From Microcystis aeruginosa Ma_MB_S_20031200_S102 (GTDB taxonomy: Bacteria; Cyanobacteriota; Cyanobacteriia; Cyanobacteriales; Microcystaceae), in the NCBI GenBank assembly GCA_007095845.1, contig SFBI01000118.1, positions 1 through 34,567 on the forward strand: a stretch of 34,567 bases of DNA. Direction: 5' to 3'. This document shows positions 8,939 through 19,722 of the stretch, piece after piece. Every line of letters starts with the position of its first letter. Within the stretch, counting starts at the first letter, position 1. The position numbers were made by a program, and so were the translations under genes. The notes below the pieces were generated by a model. That model made no database searches. It saw only the letters and a program-made list of their open reading frames with translations, and was not told the DNA's origin.

Positions 8939-10963
8939 ATGAACCAAGAATCTCTCAGCTTTGTCCATGGGAATGTCAAGTTAGCCGATCGCTTTTTAGT
9001 GTGTGGATTGGGTAGTCTCGGACAACACTGCGTCAAGTCTTTAAAAGAGTTTGGGGTTAGCGTTGTCGGTATCGAACTAATACAGCCTCCCAGTTGGGAA
9101 ATTAACGATTTTCCCGATTTATTAGAGGAAATAATTATCGGTGATTGTCGTCAAAAAAACATTTTAGCAACAGCGGGAATCGATCGCTGTCGGGCTGCTT
9201 TAATTGTCACCAGTGATGAGCGAATTAATGCCACCACTGCCCTAATTATTCGGCAATTAAATCCCCATACCCGCTTAGTGGTGCGTTCTTCTAAAGATAA
9301 TCTCAATCAGCTACTTGAGGAACGTTTAGGCAATTTTATCGCCTATGAACCCACCCAACTACCCGCCAATGCCTTTGCTTTAGCCACATTAGGCACAGAA
9401 ACCCTCGGTTTTTTGCATCTCGACGGTCAGAAATTGCGGATTATCCAGAGACAAATTAGTCCCGAAGATGGTTTACTCGATCGCTTTTTAGGTGATTTAA
9501 ATACCCCCACCCGTCGTCTGTTAGCACACACAGCCCCCGATGAACCTTTAAGGGCTGGATTTTATCAATGGTCCCCCTCCACTACTATCCGGGCTGGTGA
9601 TACAATTACCACCATCGAAACTACCTATCAAAACATCGATGCTACCCGCCAGAAACCTTCAAATTCTCGCCAGAAGTTGCGGCATTTTTGGCAAAAATTG
9701 CTCAAAGAAATCCAACAATTCTGGCAATTGAGTTTTCAGCAGCAAATTCACCGGGTGGCTTTCCTGTCAGTATTTATCATTATCCTGCTGGTAATGATCG
9801 GGACTTTTCTTTTCCATCTCTACGCTCCGAGAGCTTCCTTTATTTCCGCTCTTTCAGGAACGGCGATTCTTTTATTAGGTGGTTACGGTGATGTTTTCGG
9901 TGCCTCTAACCCCGAAGATTTAAATGCAGTCCCCTGGTGGATGCAGCTATTTAGTCTCTTTTTAACCTTAGCTGGAACCGCTTTTATCGGGGTTCTCTAC
10001 GCCATTTTGACAGAAACTTTATTATCATCAAGATTTCAATTTATCCCTAACCGTCCCCCAGTTCCCCAACAGAATCATATCGTTATTGTGGGCTTAGGTC
10101 GAGTCGGCAAAGAAGTGGCTAATTTATTACTAGAAATGCAACAGGCGATCGTCGGGGTCAGCTTAAATAGGGATTTTGATGCGACTATCCTGCCAAAAAT
10201 GCCCCTGATGACGGGAAATATCGAAGAATCTTTAAAAAATGTCAATTTAGATAGGGCCAAAAGTATAGCGATTGTTACTGATGACGAAATCCTCAATTTA
10301 GAAGTGGCCCTAACCACCCGCAAACTCAACCCCCAAAGCTACTTAGTCATCCGCACCACCGACGACAACCTTAGTCAACAATTAAGTCAAATTCTGCCCC
10401 AATCTCACATTTTAGGAACCAACACCGTGGCGGCAGAAGCCTTTACGGGAGCGGCTTTCGGAGAAAATATCATCTATCTGTTCCGTTGGGCGCAGAAAAC
10501 GATTCTGGTGACGGAATACGAGATCGAAGCCGGAGATACTCTCAATGGTAGCTCGATCGGGGATATTGCCTACGGTTATCGAGTCGTGCCGATCCTACAC
10601 CAACGAGAACGGGAAACCACGAAATTAATGCCCGAAGATTATCTCAATTTACGCATCGGCGATCGCATTGTAGTGCTGGCCACCATCAACGGACTGCGAC
10701 GGGTGGAGCAGGGTCGTCGCACTCCCAAAACTTGGCGCGTGCGGGTGGAAAAAGCCTTTAACCGCAATATTGCCGCAGAAGCACCCACCGTGATCAGTCG
10801 TTTTTCTAATTGTCCCCTGAAAACCGCCAGCGATCTCATGGAAAATTTGCCAGCGACCCTCGGCGCTCCCCTCTACGAACAGCAGGCGATTCGATTAGTT
10901 TCCGAGTTAAAAAAAATTCAAGTTCAAGCCTTGGCTATTCCCATTAACCCGAAATCGGGGTAA
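8939..10963 (+). CDS. K+ channel-like protein with RCK (TrkA-N) domains on both sides of the pore
   Basis: A 674-residue membrane protein. Residues about 15-220 form a first RCK/TrkA-N module (FLVCGLGSLGQHCVKSL, GDCRQKNIL, ALIVTSDERINATTALIIR). A transmembrane helix near 272-295 follows, then a re-entrant pore loop with the filter-like GGYGDVFG near 314 and a second helix near 335-360 (two-helix channel layout). Residues about 380-530 are a second TrkA-N domain (HIVIVGLGRVGKEVANLLL, TGNIEESL, SIAIVTDDEILNLEVALTTR), followed by a TrkA-C-like segment (IEAGDTLNGSSIGDIA, GDRIVVLA). RCK domains bind NAD or related ligands and gate the pore. Filter GGYGD differs from the canonical TVGYGD, so ion selectivity is inferred. 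A dyad overlaps the stop codon. Confidence 0.85.
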   Translation: MNQESLSFVHGNVKLADRFLVCGLGSLGQHCVKSLKEFGVSVVGIELIQPPSWEINDFPDLLEEIIIGDCRQKNILATAGIDRCRAALIVTSDERINATTALIIRQLNPHTRLVVRSSKDNLNQLLEERLGNFIAYEPTQLPANAFALATLGTETLGFLHLDGQKLRIIQRQISPEDGLLDRFLGDLNTPTRRLLAHTAPDEPLRAGFYQWSPSTTIRAGDTITTIETTYQNIDATRQKPSNSRQKLRHFWQKLLKEIQQFWQLSFQQQIHRVAFLSVFIIILLVMIGTFLFHLYAPRASFISALSGTAILLLGGYGDVFGASNPEDLNAVPWWMQLFSLFLTLAGTAFIGVLYAILTETLLSSRFQFIPNRPPVPQQNHIVIVGLGRVGKEVANLLLEMQQAIVGVSLNRDFDATILPKMPLMTGNIEESLKNVNLDRAKSIAIVTDDEILNLEVALTTRKLNPQSYLVIRTTDDNLSQQLSQILPQSHILGTNTVAAEAFTGAAFGENIIYLFRWAQKTILVTEYEIEAGDTLNGSSIGDIAYGYRVVPILHQRERETTKLMPEDYLNLRIGDRIVVLATINGLRRVEQGRRTPKTWRVRVEKAFNRNIAAEAPTVISRFSNCPLKTASDLMENLPATLGAPLYEQQAIRLVSELKKIQVQALAIPINPKSG

Positions 10964-10980
10964 ATGGGAGTTATCCTTTT
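10941..10980 (+). terminator. possible terminator overlapping the channel gene stop
   Basis: A dyad from CCATTAACCCGA to TCGGGGTAAATGG with an AA loop gives about 11 pairs with one bulge. It spans the last codons and the stop, and a T-run (CCTTTTTT) follows 9 nt later. The gap between stem and T-run makes it a weak intrinsic terminator candidate between convergent genes. Confidence 0.4.
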
Positions 10981-11012
10981 TTGTCAAACTAGAAGGCTCT
11001 CTCGGTCTTTTT

Positions 11013-12782
11013 TTATGCAGTTAAAGTGACCGTAGCCTTGGCAGTTTGTCCGGAATCAGAAGTGGCAGTAATAGTAATTTTATCCCCATTATTTCCTTGT
11101 GCAGGTGCAGTGTAGGTAAATTTGGCATCAGTGGTATTTTTATCAATTTTACCGCTTTCTGGCGGTGAGATTGTGATGGTGTAGTTACCAACGGGATTAA
11201 TGATAAATTCTTGGATTCCATTGAATGCTAAAGTTGCGCTAGACGGAGCGATCGAAATCGTTGGAGGTAGTCCCTGTCCAGTGGAACTAGCCTCTACAGT
11301 TACTTTTTTCTCTACTTGATTAATTAAATCGGGAATAAGACGTTCGCTAAATCCAGCCACAAAAGCCATTGTCAAAAGTCCATATAAATAGGTGTCATTC
11401 CCCTTATCTCCAGTGCCACCCCGAATTTCTAAGGGAGAAATGTTAGAGTTAAGGATTAGTAGAATAAAGAAAGCAAAACTTCCCCCTAAAATGGGCTTAG
11501 TTAAACCAATTATAAATGGCAAGAGGTCATCGTCATATTTTTGATTTTTGGGATTATCAAAATCTTGCAAACGAGTTAAAAGACTAACTGCTCCCCCTAA
11601 AGTACCTGTCATCAATATCAATATTAAGAGTCTAAAATTTCCATCTTTGTCCTCAGTGTTTTGCTTACTAGAATTTATGATTGGAGGTAAGGGACTAAGC
11701 AAATTTTTCACTGGAAGGGAGTTCATAATACCCCAATTCAAAGGTACAGCTAACACTAATCCAATTAAAACTTTTGTAGGTATTTTGAAAGAATGGTAAA
11801 AATTATCTCTGACATTTAGTAGAGTAAACCCAAGACCTTTCTGGATTTCTCTCAATCCCGTTCTGGCGGCATAGCGTAATCTTTGTGCCAGAATAATATT
11901 AGGTTTACCTATTAAAGATTTAATCGCAATTTCTCCCGTATCTACCACCGCCTTTACTTGCATGATATCACAAGGTTTTGAAATGTTCATGAGTTCTACC
12001 TGCGCTATCCCTAGTATTGTAATTAATCTGGCTAATTCTCCCTGTACTTCCCGGTCTAATTCTTGAGTAAATCCCGCTACTTGTTCTTTGGTTCTTTCCA
12101 GCAAAATATCAATTCTTTGATTTAGTTTGATCACCTCATCTCTAGCTTGAATTTCATTGATTAAATCGTCTAAAGTTTGAAATAAAACACTTTCTTCTTG
12201 TATTTGTAGTTGTGCAAAATTATCTTTAAATTCCTTAATTAACTTTTCAAATTGTTCATCTACTGAACTATATTTGGATAAGTTATCCCTCAGTTCAGCA
12301 ATCAAAGACTCATTTTTCTGTTGTAATTCCACAGTGGTGGAAAATTTAACCAAAGTATCTTTAACTTTTGTTTGCCAAGCAGTTAGCTTTTCCTTGAGTT
12401 TTGGCAAGTTTACATCGTTAGCATTAGCATCGAATAGAGTCGTAATTGTTGCGACTAAGCTATCAGTTTCTTGGCTGAAAGTATCAAGAGGAGTTTCTGA
12501 ACTTTTGCCAGTAGATAAAAGGTTGATTGTCTCCACAAGCTGATCTGTATGGGCTATTATTTGTTTTTCTAATTCTTCTCTGCTAGGTAAAGGGTCTGAA
12601 AAAGTTAATTCACCTAGTTTTTGAATAAGTTCGTCTCTTAAATTATTAGTCTCTTGAGTTATTGTTTCGGCTTCTGTTTGGTAACTAGCAAGGGTAGCTG
12701 ATTTATCCTGACTAAATTTATTTTGGGTTTCTAGAATAAATTGATTAATTTTTTGTTCGATAGCAGAATTCAGATTAATCAT
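11013..12782 (-). CDS. uncharacterised coiled-coil membrane protein with C-terminal Ig-like domain
   Basis: A 589-residue protein of a family I do not recognise. The first 280 or so residues are highly charged and heptad-like (repeated E/K/Q with L/I spacing, e.g. EQFEKLIKEFKDNFAQLQ), predicting long coiled coils. Three or four hydrophobic segments follow: about 337-357 (VLIGLVLAVPLNWGIM), 385-405 (LLILILMTGTLGGAVSLL), 423-448 and 465-488. The last 90 residues start PTISIAPSSATLAFNG, run through FTYTAPAQGNNGDKITITATS and end in alternating Thr/Val, which resembles a bacterial Ig-like (Big) beta-sandwich. No signal peptide is visible. The layout suggests a membrane anchor between a cytoplasmic coiled coil and an extracytoplasmic Ig domain; topology is inference. 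The start ATG at 12782 has an AGGAGA ribosome-binding site upstream. Confidence 0.75.
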   Translation of the reverse strand: MINLNSAIEQKINQFILETQNKFSQDKSATLASYQTEAETITQETNNLRDELIQKLGELTFSDPLPSREELEKQIIAHTDQLVETINLLSTGKSSETPLDTFSQETDSLVATITTLFDANANDVNLPKLKEKLTAWQTKVKDTLVKFSTTVELQQKNESLIAELRDNLSKYSSVDEQFEKLIKEFKDNFAQLQIQEESVLFQTLDDLINEIQARDEVIKLNQRIDILLERTKEQVAGFTQELDREVQGELARLITILGIAQVELMNISKPCDIMQVKAVVDTGEIAIKSLIGKPNIILAQRLRYAARTGLREIQKGLGFTLLNVRDNFYHSFKIPTKVLIGLVLAVPLNWGIMNSLPVKNLLSPLPPIINSSKQNTEDKDGNFRLLILILMTGTLGGAVSLLTRLQDFDNPKNQKYDDDLLPFIIGLTKPILGGSFAFFILLILNSNISPLEIRGGTGDKGNDTYLYGLLTMAFVAGFSERLIPDLINQVEKKVTVEASSTGQGLPPTISIAPSSATLAFNGIQEFIINPVGNYTITISPPESGKIDKNTTDAKFTYTAPAQGNNGDKITITATSDSGQTAKATVTLTA

Positions 12783-12966
12783 GATTGTCTTCTCCTAAAA
12801 AAAGGCGAAAATTGGCTCAAATTCGATTATTTTCTCGATACTACAATAGTTATCATTGATTTTCTGCAATTATTCATAAATCTTGATAAATTTTTATTTT
12901 TTTAACTCAATTCAGTCTGCCGTGGGGAGATAACACCCTTATCTCCTCAATAACCGCACACCGGGA

Positions 12967-12993
12967 TTAGCACTCAAGCCCTAAGAGTGCTAA
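12967..12993 (+). promoter_or_regulatory. CIRCE operator (HrcA-binding site) of groEL
   Basis: A perfect CIRCE element, TTAGCACTC-N9-GAGTGCTAA, 36 nt upstream of the groEL ATG. It is the known binding site of the heat-shock repressor HrcA. A candidate -35 box TTGATA lies at 12883-12888, but no good -10 box follows, so the exact promoter is not assigned. Confidence 0.95.
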
Positions 12994-14712
<1,719 letters not shown>

Positions 14713-14762
14713 TTCCTGATGCCCTCTAGCCCTTGAAAATAATCTCATGCAATTGAGCCAAT

Positions 14763-14808
14763 CTGTCCCTTTTCTCGTTATCATCGGCATTAGGGACAGG
14801 TTTTTTTT
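14763..14808 (+). terminator. intrinsic terminator of groEL
   Basis: Stem CTGTCCC (14763-14769) pairs with GGGACAG (14793-14799), with a 23-nt loop, followed by eight T (14801-14808). It lies 50 nt after the groEL stop and just before the 3' end of the convergent glycosyltransferase remnant. Confidence 0.7.
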
Positions 14809-14820
14809 CCTCACAAATGC

Positions 14821-16227
14821 TCAACTTCCTCTGTCTGGTAATACCGATAGGACGGGTTGGCCGGTAGAAATGGCTTTTTCAACGATATCGGCGGCCATTT
14901 TCACTCCTCCTGTCTTCTGCAGCGCTTTTTGCATTCTCAGGGCATTTTCTCGGTAACTGGGGAAGGATAACACCTTTTCAATGGCCTTTCGTAAACGGGG
15001 AACTTCTAGACGGGAAATCGGTATCACTTCCCCTGTCCCCGACCATTTTATCCGAGCCGATACCCCCGGTTGGTCGTTAGCGATGGGAATGGCCACCATC
15101 GGTACAGCTTGAGCAAGGGATTCTAGGGTAGTATTTAAGCCTGCGTGGGTGATGGTCAGAGAGGCTCTGGTTAAAAGCTCTAATTGGGGAGCGTAGGGAA
15201 CAACTAGGGCGTTTTTGGTCGTTATTTGAATGTTAGAGTCGCTATTGCCCAAGGATAAAACTAATTGTACCGGCAAATCAGCACAGGCTTCAGCGATCGC
15301 ATTAAAGGCCGATTGTAGGCGATTTTGAATTGTACCGAGGGAAGCATAAATCAAGGGTTGTCCGGTTAATTTTTCGTAGGGAAAAGGAATCGGTTTTCTG
15401 GTGGAGGAATCGTGAAAGGGGCCAGTAAAGTGAAAGTAAGCGGGTAAATTTGGCCGAGGAAACTCAAATTCAGCAGGTTGTTGGCTAATTTGGGCAAGGG
15501 GGGAATAGCGTTGATTGATGTTTTGATGGGGAATTAACCCCCATTCTTGACGCTGCTGGTTGATTAACTCATTCAGGGGACGAGTCAGAGAGTCAAGGAG
15601 TTTATAGCCAATTTTATTGCGAATCACCCCGATAAATGAGGGATTATAGTCCCAAGTGGTCAAAAAGGGCGGAATAAGCGGATCGCGATTGAAAACTAAA
15701 GCCGAACAAAAACTGATAAAGGGAATAGCTAATTTTTCTGCGATTGTACCTCCTGAGGGGGAGGCTTGATCGACAATTAGGGCATCAATTCCCAAGCGAC
15801 GCATCTCTTGCGGGATAGTTTCAAAGAGAGTAGCGGTAGAATCAGTTACTAATTGTAGCGTGCGACGGGCGGCGGCTGTTCCCCGTAATTGACCAATTTC
15901 GGCTAAACTTTTGGCTGATGTGCCTTTCGGATATTTGTTGGGTGCAATTGCCTGAAAATCTGGTTCTTCCGAACTTACAATGTAGAAAATTCCCCAAGCT
16001 CCCTCTCTGTCCAGCAATGCTCTAAAGTTGATAAATATCAATCTAACAAAAACTCAAAGCTTTACTATACAAGCTTTATCTAAGCCGGCTGCTTGCACCA
16101 TTTTTTCACCATCAAGAGTTAAAAAACAGGTAACTTTATGACCGCGTTTTTGTAACTCTTTTCCTAAAGGTAGGAGAGAATAAATATGTCCAGAGGTTGT
16201 AGGACAGAGTAAACCAAAATGAGTCAT
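14821..16227 (-). pseudogene. UGT-type glycosyltransferase (zeaxanthin glucosyltransferase-like), broken by a 120-bp insertion
   Basis: The true start is the ATG at 16227, reading MTHFGLLCPTTSGHIYSLLP, a classic GT-B UGT N-terminus. The frame reaches residue 50 (QAAGLD), then runs into foreign sequence and stops at TGA 16054-16056. The gene resumes at DFQAIAPNKYPKG (codon at 15958-15960) and continues to the end, including the UGT donor-binding segment YAPQLELLTRASLTITHAGLNTT... and AVPMVAIPIANDQ. Removing exactly 120 bp restores QAAGLDFQAIAP in frame. A TTG at 16041 could restart a 406-residue product without the first Rossmann strand, which is unlikely to be active. The start overlaps the stop of the upstream lipoprotein gene by one base (TAATG), so the intact ancestor was translationally coupled to it. 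UGTs transfer sugars from nucleotide donors to lipophilic acceptors such as carotenoids; the acceptor here is unknown. Confidence 0.85.
15961..16080. other. 120-bp insertion inside the glycosyltransferase gene
   Basis: The tetranucleotide ATCT occurs at both borders (15958-15961 and 16078-16081), exactly 120 bp apart, like a short target duplication. The insert shows no terminal inverted repeats and no coding potential. It contains AAGCTT twice near one end. Its length is a multiple of three, but it carries an in-frame TGA. Confidence 0.7.
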
Positions 16228-17969
16228 TAAACACCTCCACAGGTTTTCTTTAATTCTTCTAGATTCCAGAATGCACCACCTAAGGCGGAGAATTGTATTC
16301 CTTCAAAACAGTTACGCACCGCCCCCAAAGCGAGGGGATTGACAAGATAAATAAACGGGACGTATTCCTGTTGAAGTTGTTGAATTTCATTATAGATAAC
16401 TTTGCGCTTCTCAAAGTCTAATTCTTGGGAACCCTTGACGTATAAATCAGCGATTTTTTTCTCCCAATCCGCCGCTTGCCAGCCTTGAATTGGAGGGCTG
16501 CCGGGTTGAGGTTGTTGGTTAAAAGCGTGGAGATTTCCATCTACATACCAAATATTAGGCGCATGGGGTTCATTATCACCAGTAAAACCTAAAATATGTG
16601 CCTCCCAATCTAGACTATTACTCAGTTTATCAACTAAATTGCTAAAAGCGATCGCTTGAAAATCCACTTGAATTCCTATTGCGGCTAAATCATTTTTAAT
16701 TTGCGCGCCAATTGCTTCCCGGATTTTATTTCCTGCATTAGTAATCAGGTTAAATCTAACGGGATTATTATCAGCATCGACTAGCAGATTATCACTGTTA
16801 TACTTAAATCCCACCTCTAATAATAATTCTTTGGCTTTTTCGGGATTATAATCGTAACCTTTCAGAGTTTTATCGTAAAAAGGCGATTGGATAGAAATAA
16901 AAGAATTTTGTTCTTGTCCCAATCCTCTATAGATATCATCAATCATTCTTTGACGATTAATGCCATAGGCAATAGCTTGACGGAAATTTAAGTTATTAAA
17001 CCACCTGGATTTAATCGGCTCTATTAGGGGTTTTCCGTTACGTTTGCCTTGGTTGAGATTAAAACTGATAAATTGGGTTCCGTAGGCAGGTCCCCCATTA
17101 AAAATAGTGAAATTTCCTCTTTCTTCTTCGGTTTTTAGGAGGGAGAAAAATTCGGGAGTTACCCCAATAGAATCTAAACTTCCCGAACGAAATTGCAGTA
17201 AAGTTGTATCCTGAGATTCAACAATTGCCCAAATTACTGAAGTTATATGGGGTAATTGTTGTCCCTGGGCATCTTTTTTCCAATAGTAGGGGTTATTCTC
17301 AAAAATAATTCTTTGTCCCGTGATATATTCTTTTAGTTTATAAGCACCATTAAAAACAATTTTATCTGGAGGAGTATCTAACCCCCAAGTGGAGAGAAAT
17401 TCTAACCTACCATCGGGGCTTTTTTTCTGAATAGTTTTTTCTAAAGCGTGTTTAGGTAAAATCGGTGAACTGACAGCATCTAAAAAAGGAGCAAAAGGTT
17501 CGGGTAGTTTAAATTCGATTCGGCGATTATCTAGTTTAGTAATCACTGGAAATTCTTTTTTTAATCCTATTCTTAAACTATCGCGGTAGTTGTTGGGAAT
17601 ATTAGGATTTAGATATAAGTCTTTATAGGTAAAAACCACGTCATCAACAGTTAAGGGTTGACCATCTGACCATTTTAAACCCTCTCTCATAGTAAAAATA
17701 ATGCTTAAATTATCATCGGAAATTGTCCAAGATTCTGCTAAGACTGGTTCTTTTTTGCCAGTAATGGGATTTTCTGTTAATAGTCCTTCGTAGGTTAAAC
17801 CAAAAATATTCGGAGATTCGGCCGATAAAACAGCATTAAAGGTTTTTGGGTCACTTAATACCGATATGACCACTTGATTGCGTCTAACTTGATTACCACA
17901 AGCAGTTAGGGAAATCAGCAATAAACAAGAAATTAAAAATATCGTTAATCTGCGCCAAAATTTCACCAT
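16227..17969 (-). CDS. ABC transporter substrate-binding lipoprotein, peptide/opine/nickel type (SBP_bac_5)
   Basis: A 580-residue extracytoplasmic binding protein. The N-terminus is a lipoprotein signal peptide with lipobox LTAC (Cys24): MVKFWRR, a hydrophobic core, then LTACGNQ. The mature part has the features of family 5 solute-binding proteins: ISVLSDPKTFNA, EGLLTENPITGKKEPVLAESW, FTMREGLKWSDGQPLTVDDVVFTY, NPYYW, and the C-terminal pattern RQAIAYGINRQRMI and YNPEKAKELLLEVGF. Such proteins deliver peptides or related solutes to an ABC importer; no permease or ATPase is adjacent, so the ligand cannot be named. The final base of its stop is the first base of the downstream glycosyltransferase start, so the two formed one operon. 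Confidence 0.9.
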   Translation of the reverse strand: MVKFWRRLTIFLISCLLLISLTACGNQVRRNQVVISVLSDPKTFNAVLSAESPNIFGLTYEGLLTENPITGKKEPVLAESWTISDDNLSIIFTMREGLKWSDGQPLTVDDVVFTYKDLYLNPNIPNNYRDSLRIGLKKEFPVITKLDNRRIEFKLPEPFAPFLDAVSSPILPKHALEKTIQKKSPDGRLEFLSTWGLDTPPDKIVFNGAYKLKEYITGQRIIFENNPYYWKKDAQGQQLPHITSVIWAIVESQDTTLLQFRSGSLDSIGVTPEFFSLLKTEEERGNFTIFNGGPAYGTQFISFNLNQGKRNGKPLIEPIKSRWFNNLNFRQAIAYGINRQRMIDDIYRGLGQEQNSFISIQSPFYDKTLKGYDYNPEKAKELLLEVGFKYNSDNLLVDADNNPVRFNLITNAGNKIREAIGAQIKNDLAAIGIQVDFQAIAFSNLVDKLSNSLDWEAHILGFTGDNEPHAPNIWYVDGNLHAFNQQPQPGSPPIQGWQAADWEKKIADLYVKGSQELDFEKRKVIYNEIQQLQQEYVPFIYLVNPLALGAVRNCFEGIQFSALGGAFWNLEELKKTCGGV

Positions 17970-18098
17970 AATCTTTAATATTTTTCTATCCGACTAACTT
18001 AGAAATAAAGACCTTGCCTTACTATGTACACCGAAACTAACCAAGGTGAAAACCGCTGGACTGTTTCCTTGCCCCATAAATATAACAGGAAATGAGAC

Positions 18099-18135
18099 AA
18101 AAAATCTCGCCTAGGGGAAATTGACAAAGGCGAGA
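18099..18135 (-). terminator. intrinsic terminator of citrate synthase
   Basis: Read on the minus strand, TCTCGCC (18135-18129) pairs with GGCGAGA (18111-18105) and is followed at once by TTTTTTGTC. It lies about 33 nt after the citrate synthase stop. Confidence 0.8.
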
Positions 18136-18168
18136 AACCGTGTTTCCATTAAGAATAGGAAATAAAAT

Positions 18169-19308
18169 CTAAGAACGTTCTTCGATCGGTGTATAGGGGA
18201 CTTCGTGTTCTCCGGTGTAGATTTGGGTAGGACGGAAAATGCGGTTAGCATTTAATTGTTCTTTCCAGTGGGCTAACCAACCGGCCACCCGGGAGATGGC
18301 AAAAATCGGGGTAAACAAATCATTGGGGATACCTAATTTCCGATAGACCAATCCCGAATAGAAATCCACATTAGGATAGATACCTTTTTCGCCGTAGATA
18401 TCCACCATTGCCTGTTCTAATTCTAGGGCGATATCGTAGTATTCATCAGAACCTAATTCCGCAAATAATTGTTCGGCAAGATTTTGTAAAATCGTCGCCC
18501 GGGGATCCTTAACTTTATATACCCGGTGTCCAAAACCCATAACTTTTTGTTTATTGGCGATACATTTTTCCACATAGGGACGAACATTAGCCACCGAACC
18601 GATTTCCTCTAACATTGACAATACTTCCTCGTTTGCCCCACCGTGGAGGGGTCCGGCGAGAGTTCCCACTGCTGAAGCGATGACACCGTAGGGGTCGGTT
18701 AAAGTGGAAGCCGTCACCATGGCCGAAAAAGTCGAGGCATTCATGGTATGTTCGGCGTGGAGAGTCAAACAGACATCGAAAACCTTCGCCGCTAAATCCG
18801 TCGGTCTTTTTTCCGTCAACATATAGAGGAAATTAGCCGCATAATCAAGACTATCATTAGGCTGAATGGGATGATTACCTTTGCGAATCAATTGAAACGC
18901 CGCCACCATAGTGGGGATTTTCGCTAATAACCGCACCACTGCCTGACGGATATAGTCGGGATTATCCAAAGCCCGACGGGCATAGTATAAACCTAAAGCC
19001 GCCGCCGAAGTTTGTAGCGCATCCATGGGATGGCCTTTTTCGGGGAAGCATTTCATCATGTCTTCGATACGGTACTTGATGCGTCGATGATAACGGATTT
19101 CATCGGAAAATTCTTCTAGTTCCGCCCCCGTGGGCAGAACACCCCAGATAAGGAGATAGGCGGTTTCGAGGAAGGTACTTTTTTCGGCGAGTTCCTCAAT
19201 CCGAATGCCCCGATACTCCAAGATTCCCTTTTGCCCATCCACAAAGCTGATACTCGATTGAGCGGCGGGAATTCCTTCTAAACCTGGCCGATATTCACAA
19301 ACTGTCAT
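18169..19308 (-). CDS. gltA: citrate synthase
   Basis: A 379-residue cytoplasmic enzyme that condenses acetyl-CoA and oxaloacetate to citrate, the entry step of the TCA branch that feeds 2-oxoglutarate and nitrogen assimilation. Conserved elements are FVDGQKGILEYRGI at the N-terminus, LHAEHTMNASTFSA near residue 183, GPLHGGANEEV near 220 with a catalytic His, GFGHRVYKVKDPRA near 259 with the second His, and NVDFYSG near 315 with the catalytic Asp. Length matches the short dimeric bacterial form rather than the 430-residue E. coli type. The gene is monocistronic, with its own terminator and about 400 bp of non-coding DNA upstream. Related 2-methylcitrate synthases share the fold, but no prp genes are nearby. 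Confidence 0.95.
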   Translation of the reverse strand: MTVCEYRPGLEGIPAAQSSISFVDGQKGILEYRGIRIEELAEKSTFLETAYLLIWGVLPTGAELEEFSDEIRYHRRIKYRIEDMMKCFPEKGHPMDALQTSAAALGLYYARRALDNPDYIRQAVVRLLAKIPTMVAAFQLIRKGNHPIQPNDSLDYAANFLYMLTEKRPTDLAAKVFDVCLTLHAEHTMNASTFSAMVTASTLTDPYGVIASAVGTLAGPLHGGANEEVLSMLEEIGSVANVRPYVEKCIANKQKVMGFGHRVYKVKDPRATILQNLAEQLFAELGSDEYYDIALELEQAMVDIYGEKGIYPNVDFYSGLVYRKLGIPNDLFTPIFAISRVAGWLAHWKEQLNANRIFRPTQIYTGEHEVPYTPIEERS

Positions 19309-19722
19309 AGTTCTACCTTTCCGTGGCGAAGATTAAGCCCTAACGCTAACTTACTTGATCTTTCCACCCTTACCGAAATTTTATAGAAATTCTTCGGTTC
19401 TGCCTCTCCTGTTCAGGATTAGGGAGAAGTGGACGGAAATTACTCCTATTTAGCGATTGCTTCGTCGATTTAGTCAACACCTTGCCCTAGCGCATTTTTT
19501 CTGGGCTTACTGTTGCGACTCTAGCTAGAGGACTTGATATTTATCTACTTTCATTGTAGCGAGACTATCTCGATCGATTGATTCGATCAAGCATTTTTTT
19601 AAAATTTCTTCGGGACGAATATTTAGGGTTTGCGGCAAAAAGTTTTTCGTGCGGGTAGGGTGTGGGTTTCGGCCTCTTGCCTCTCCTCATAAATAGCCTG
19701 TACTCAACGGATTTAGTATTAT
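19309..19722. other. 414-bp region upstream of citrate synthase with gene debris
   Basis: No intact gene. The first 200 bp upstream of citrate synthase should carry its promoter, but no clear boxes were seen. From 19532 to 19624 it contains a copy of the sequence found downstream of the Uma2 gene. Beyond that, minus-strand bases about 19600-19680 look like the decayed 3' end of a Uma2-family gene (LNIRPEEIL can be read, matching LNINPEEI of the copy at 33 kb). Confidence 0.6.
19532..19624 (+). repeat. copy 1 of a 93-nt repeat (Uma2 3' end plus hairpin)
   Basis: It is about 90 percent identical to the reverse complement of 33185-33277. Read on the plus strand it has ACTTGATATTTATCTAC, a hairpin at 19569-19591 (CTCGATCGA pairing with TCGATCAAG) and a T7 run at 19594-19600, then the reverse complement of a Uma2 3' coding end. 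Confidence 0.8.
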
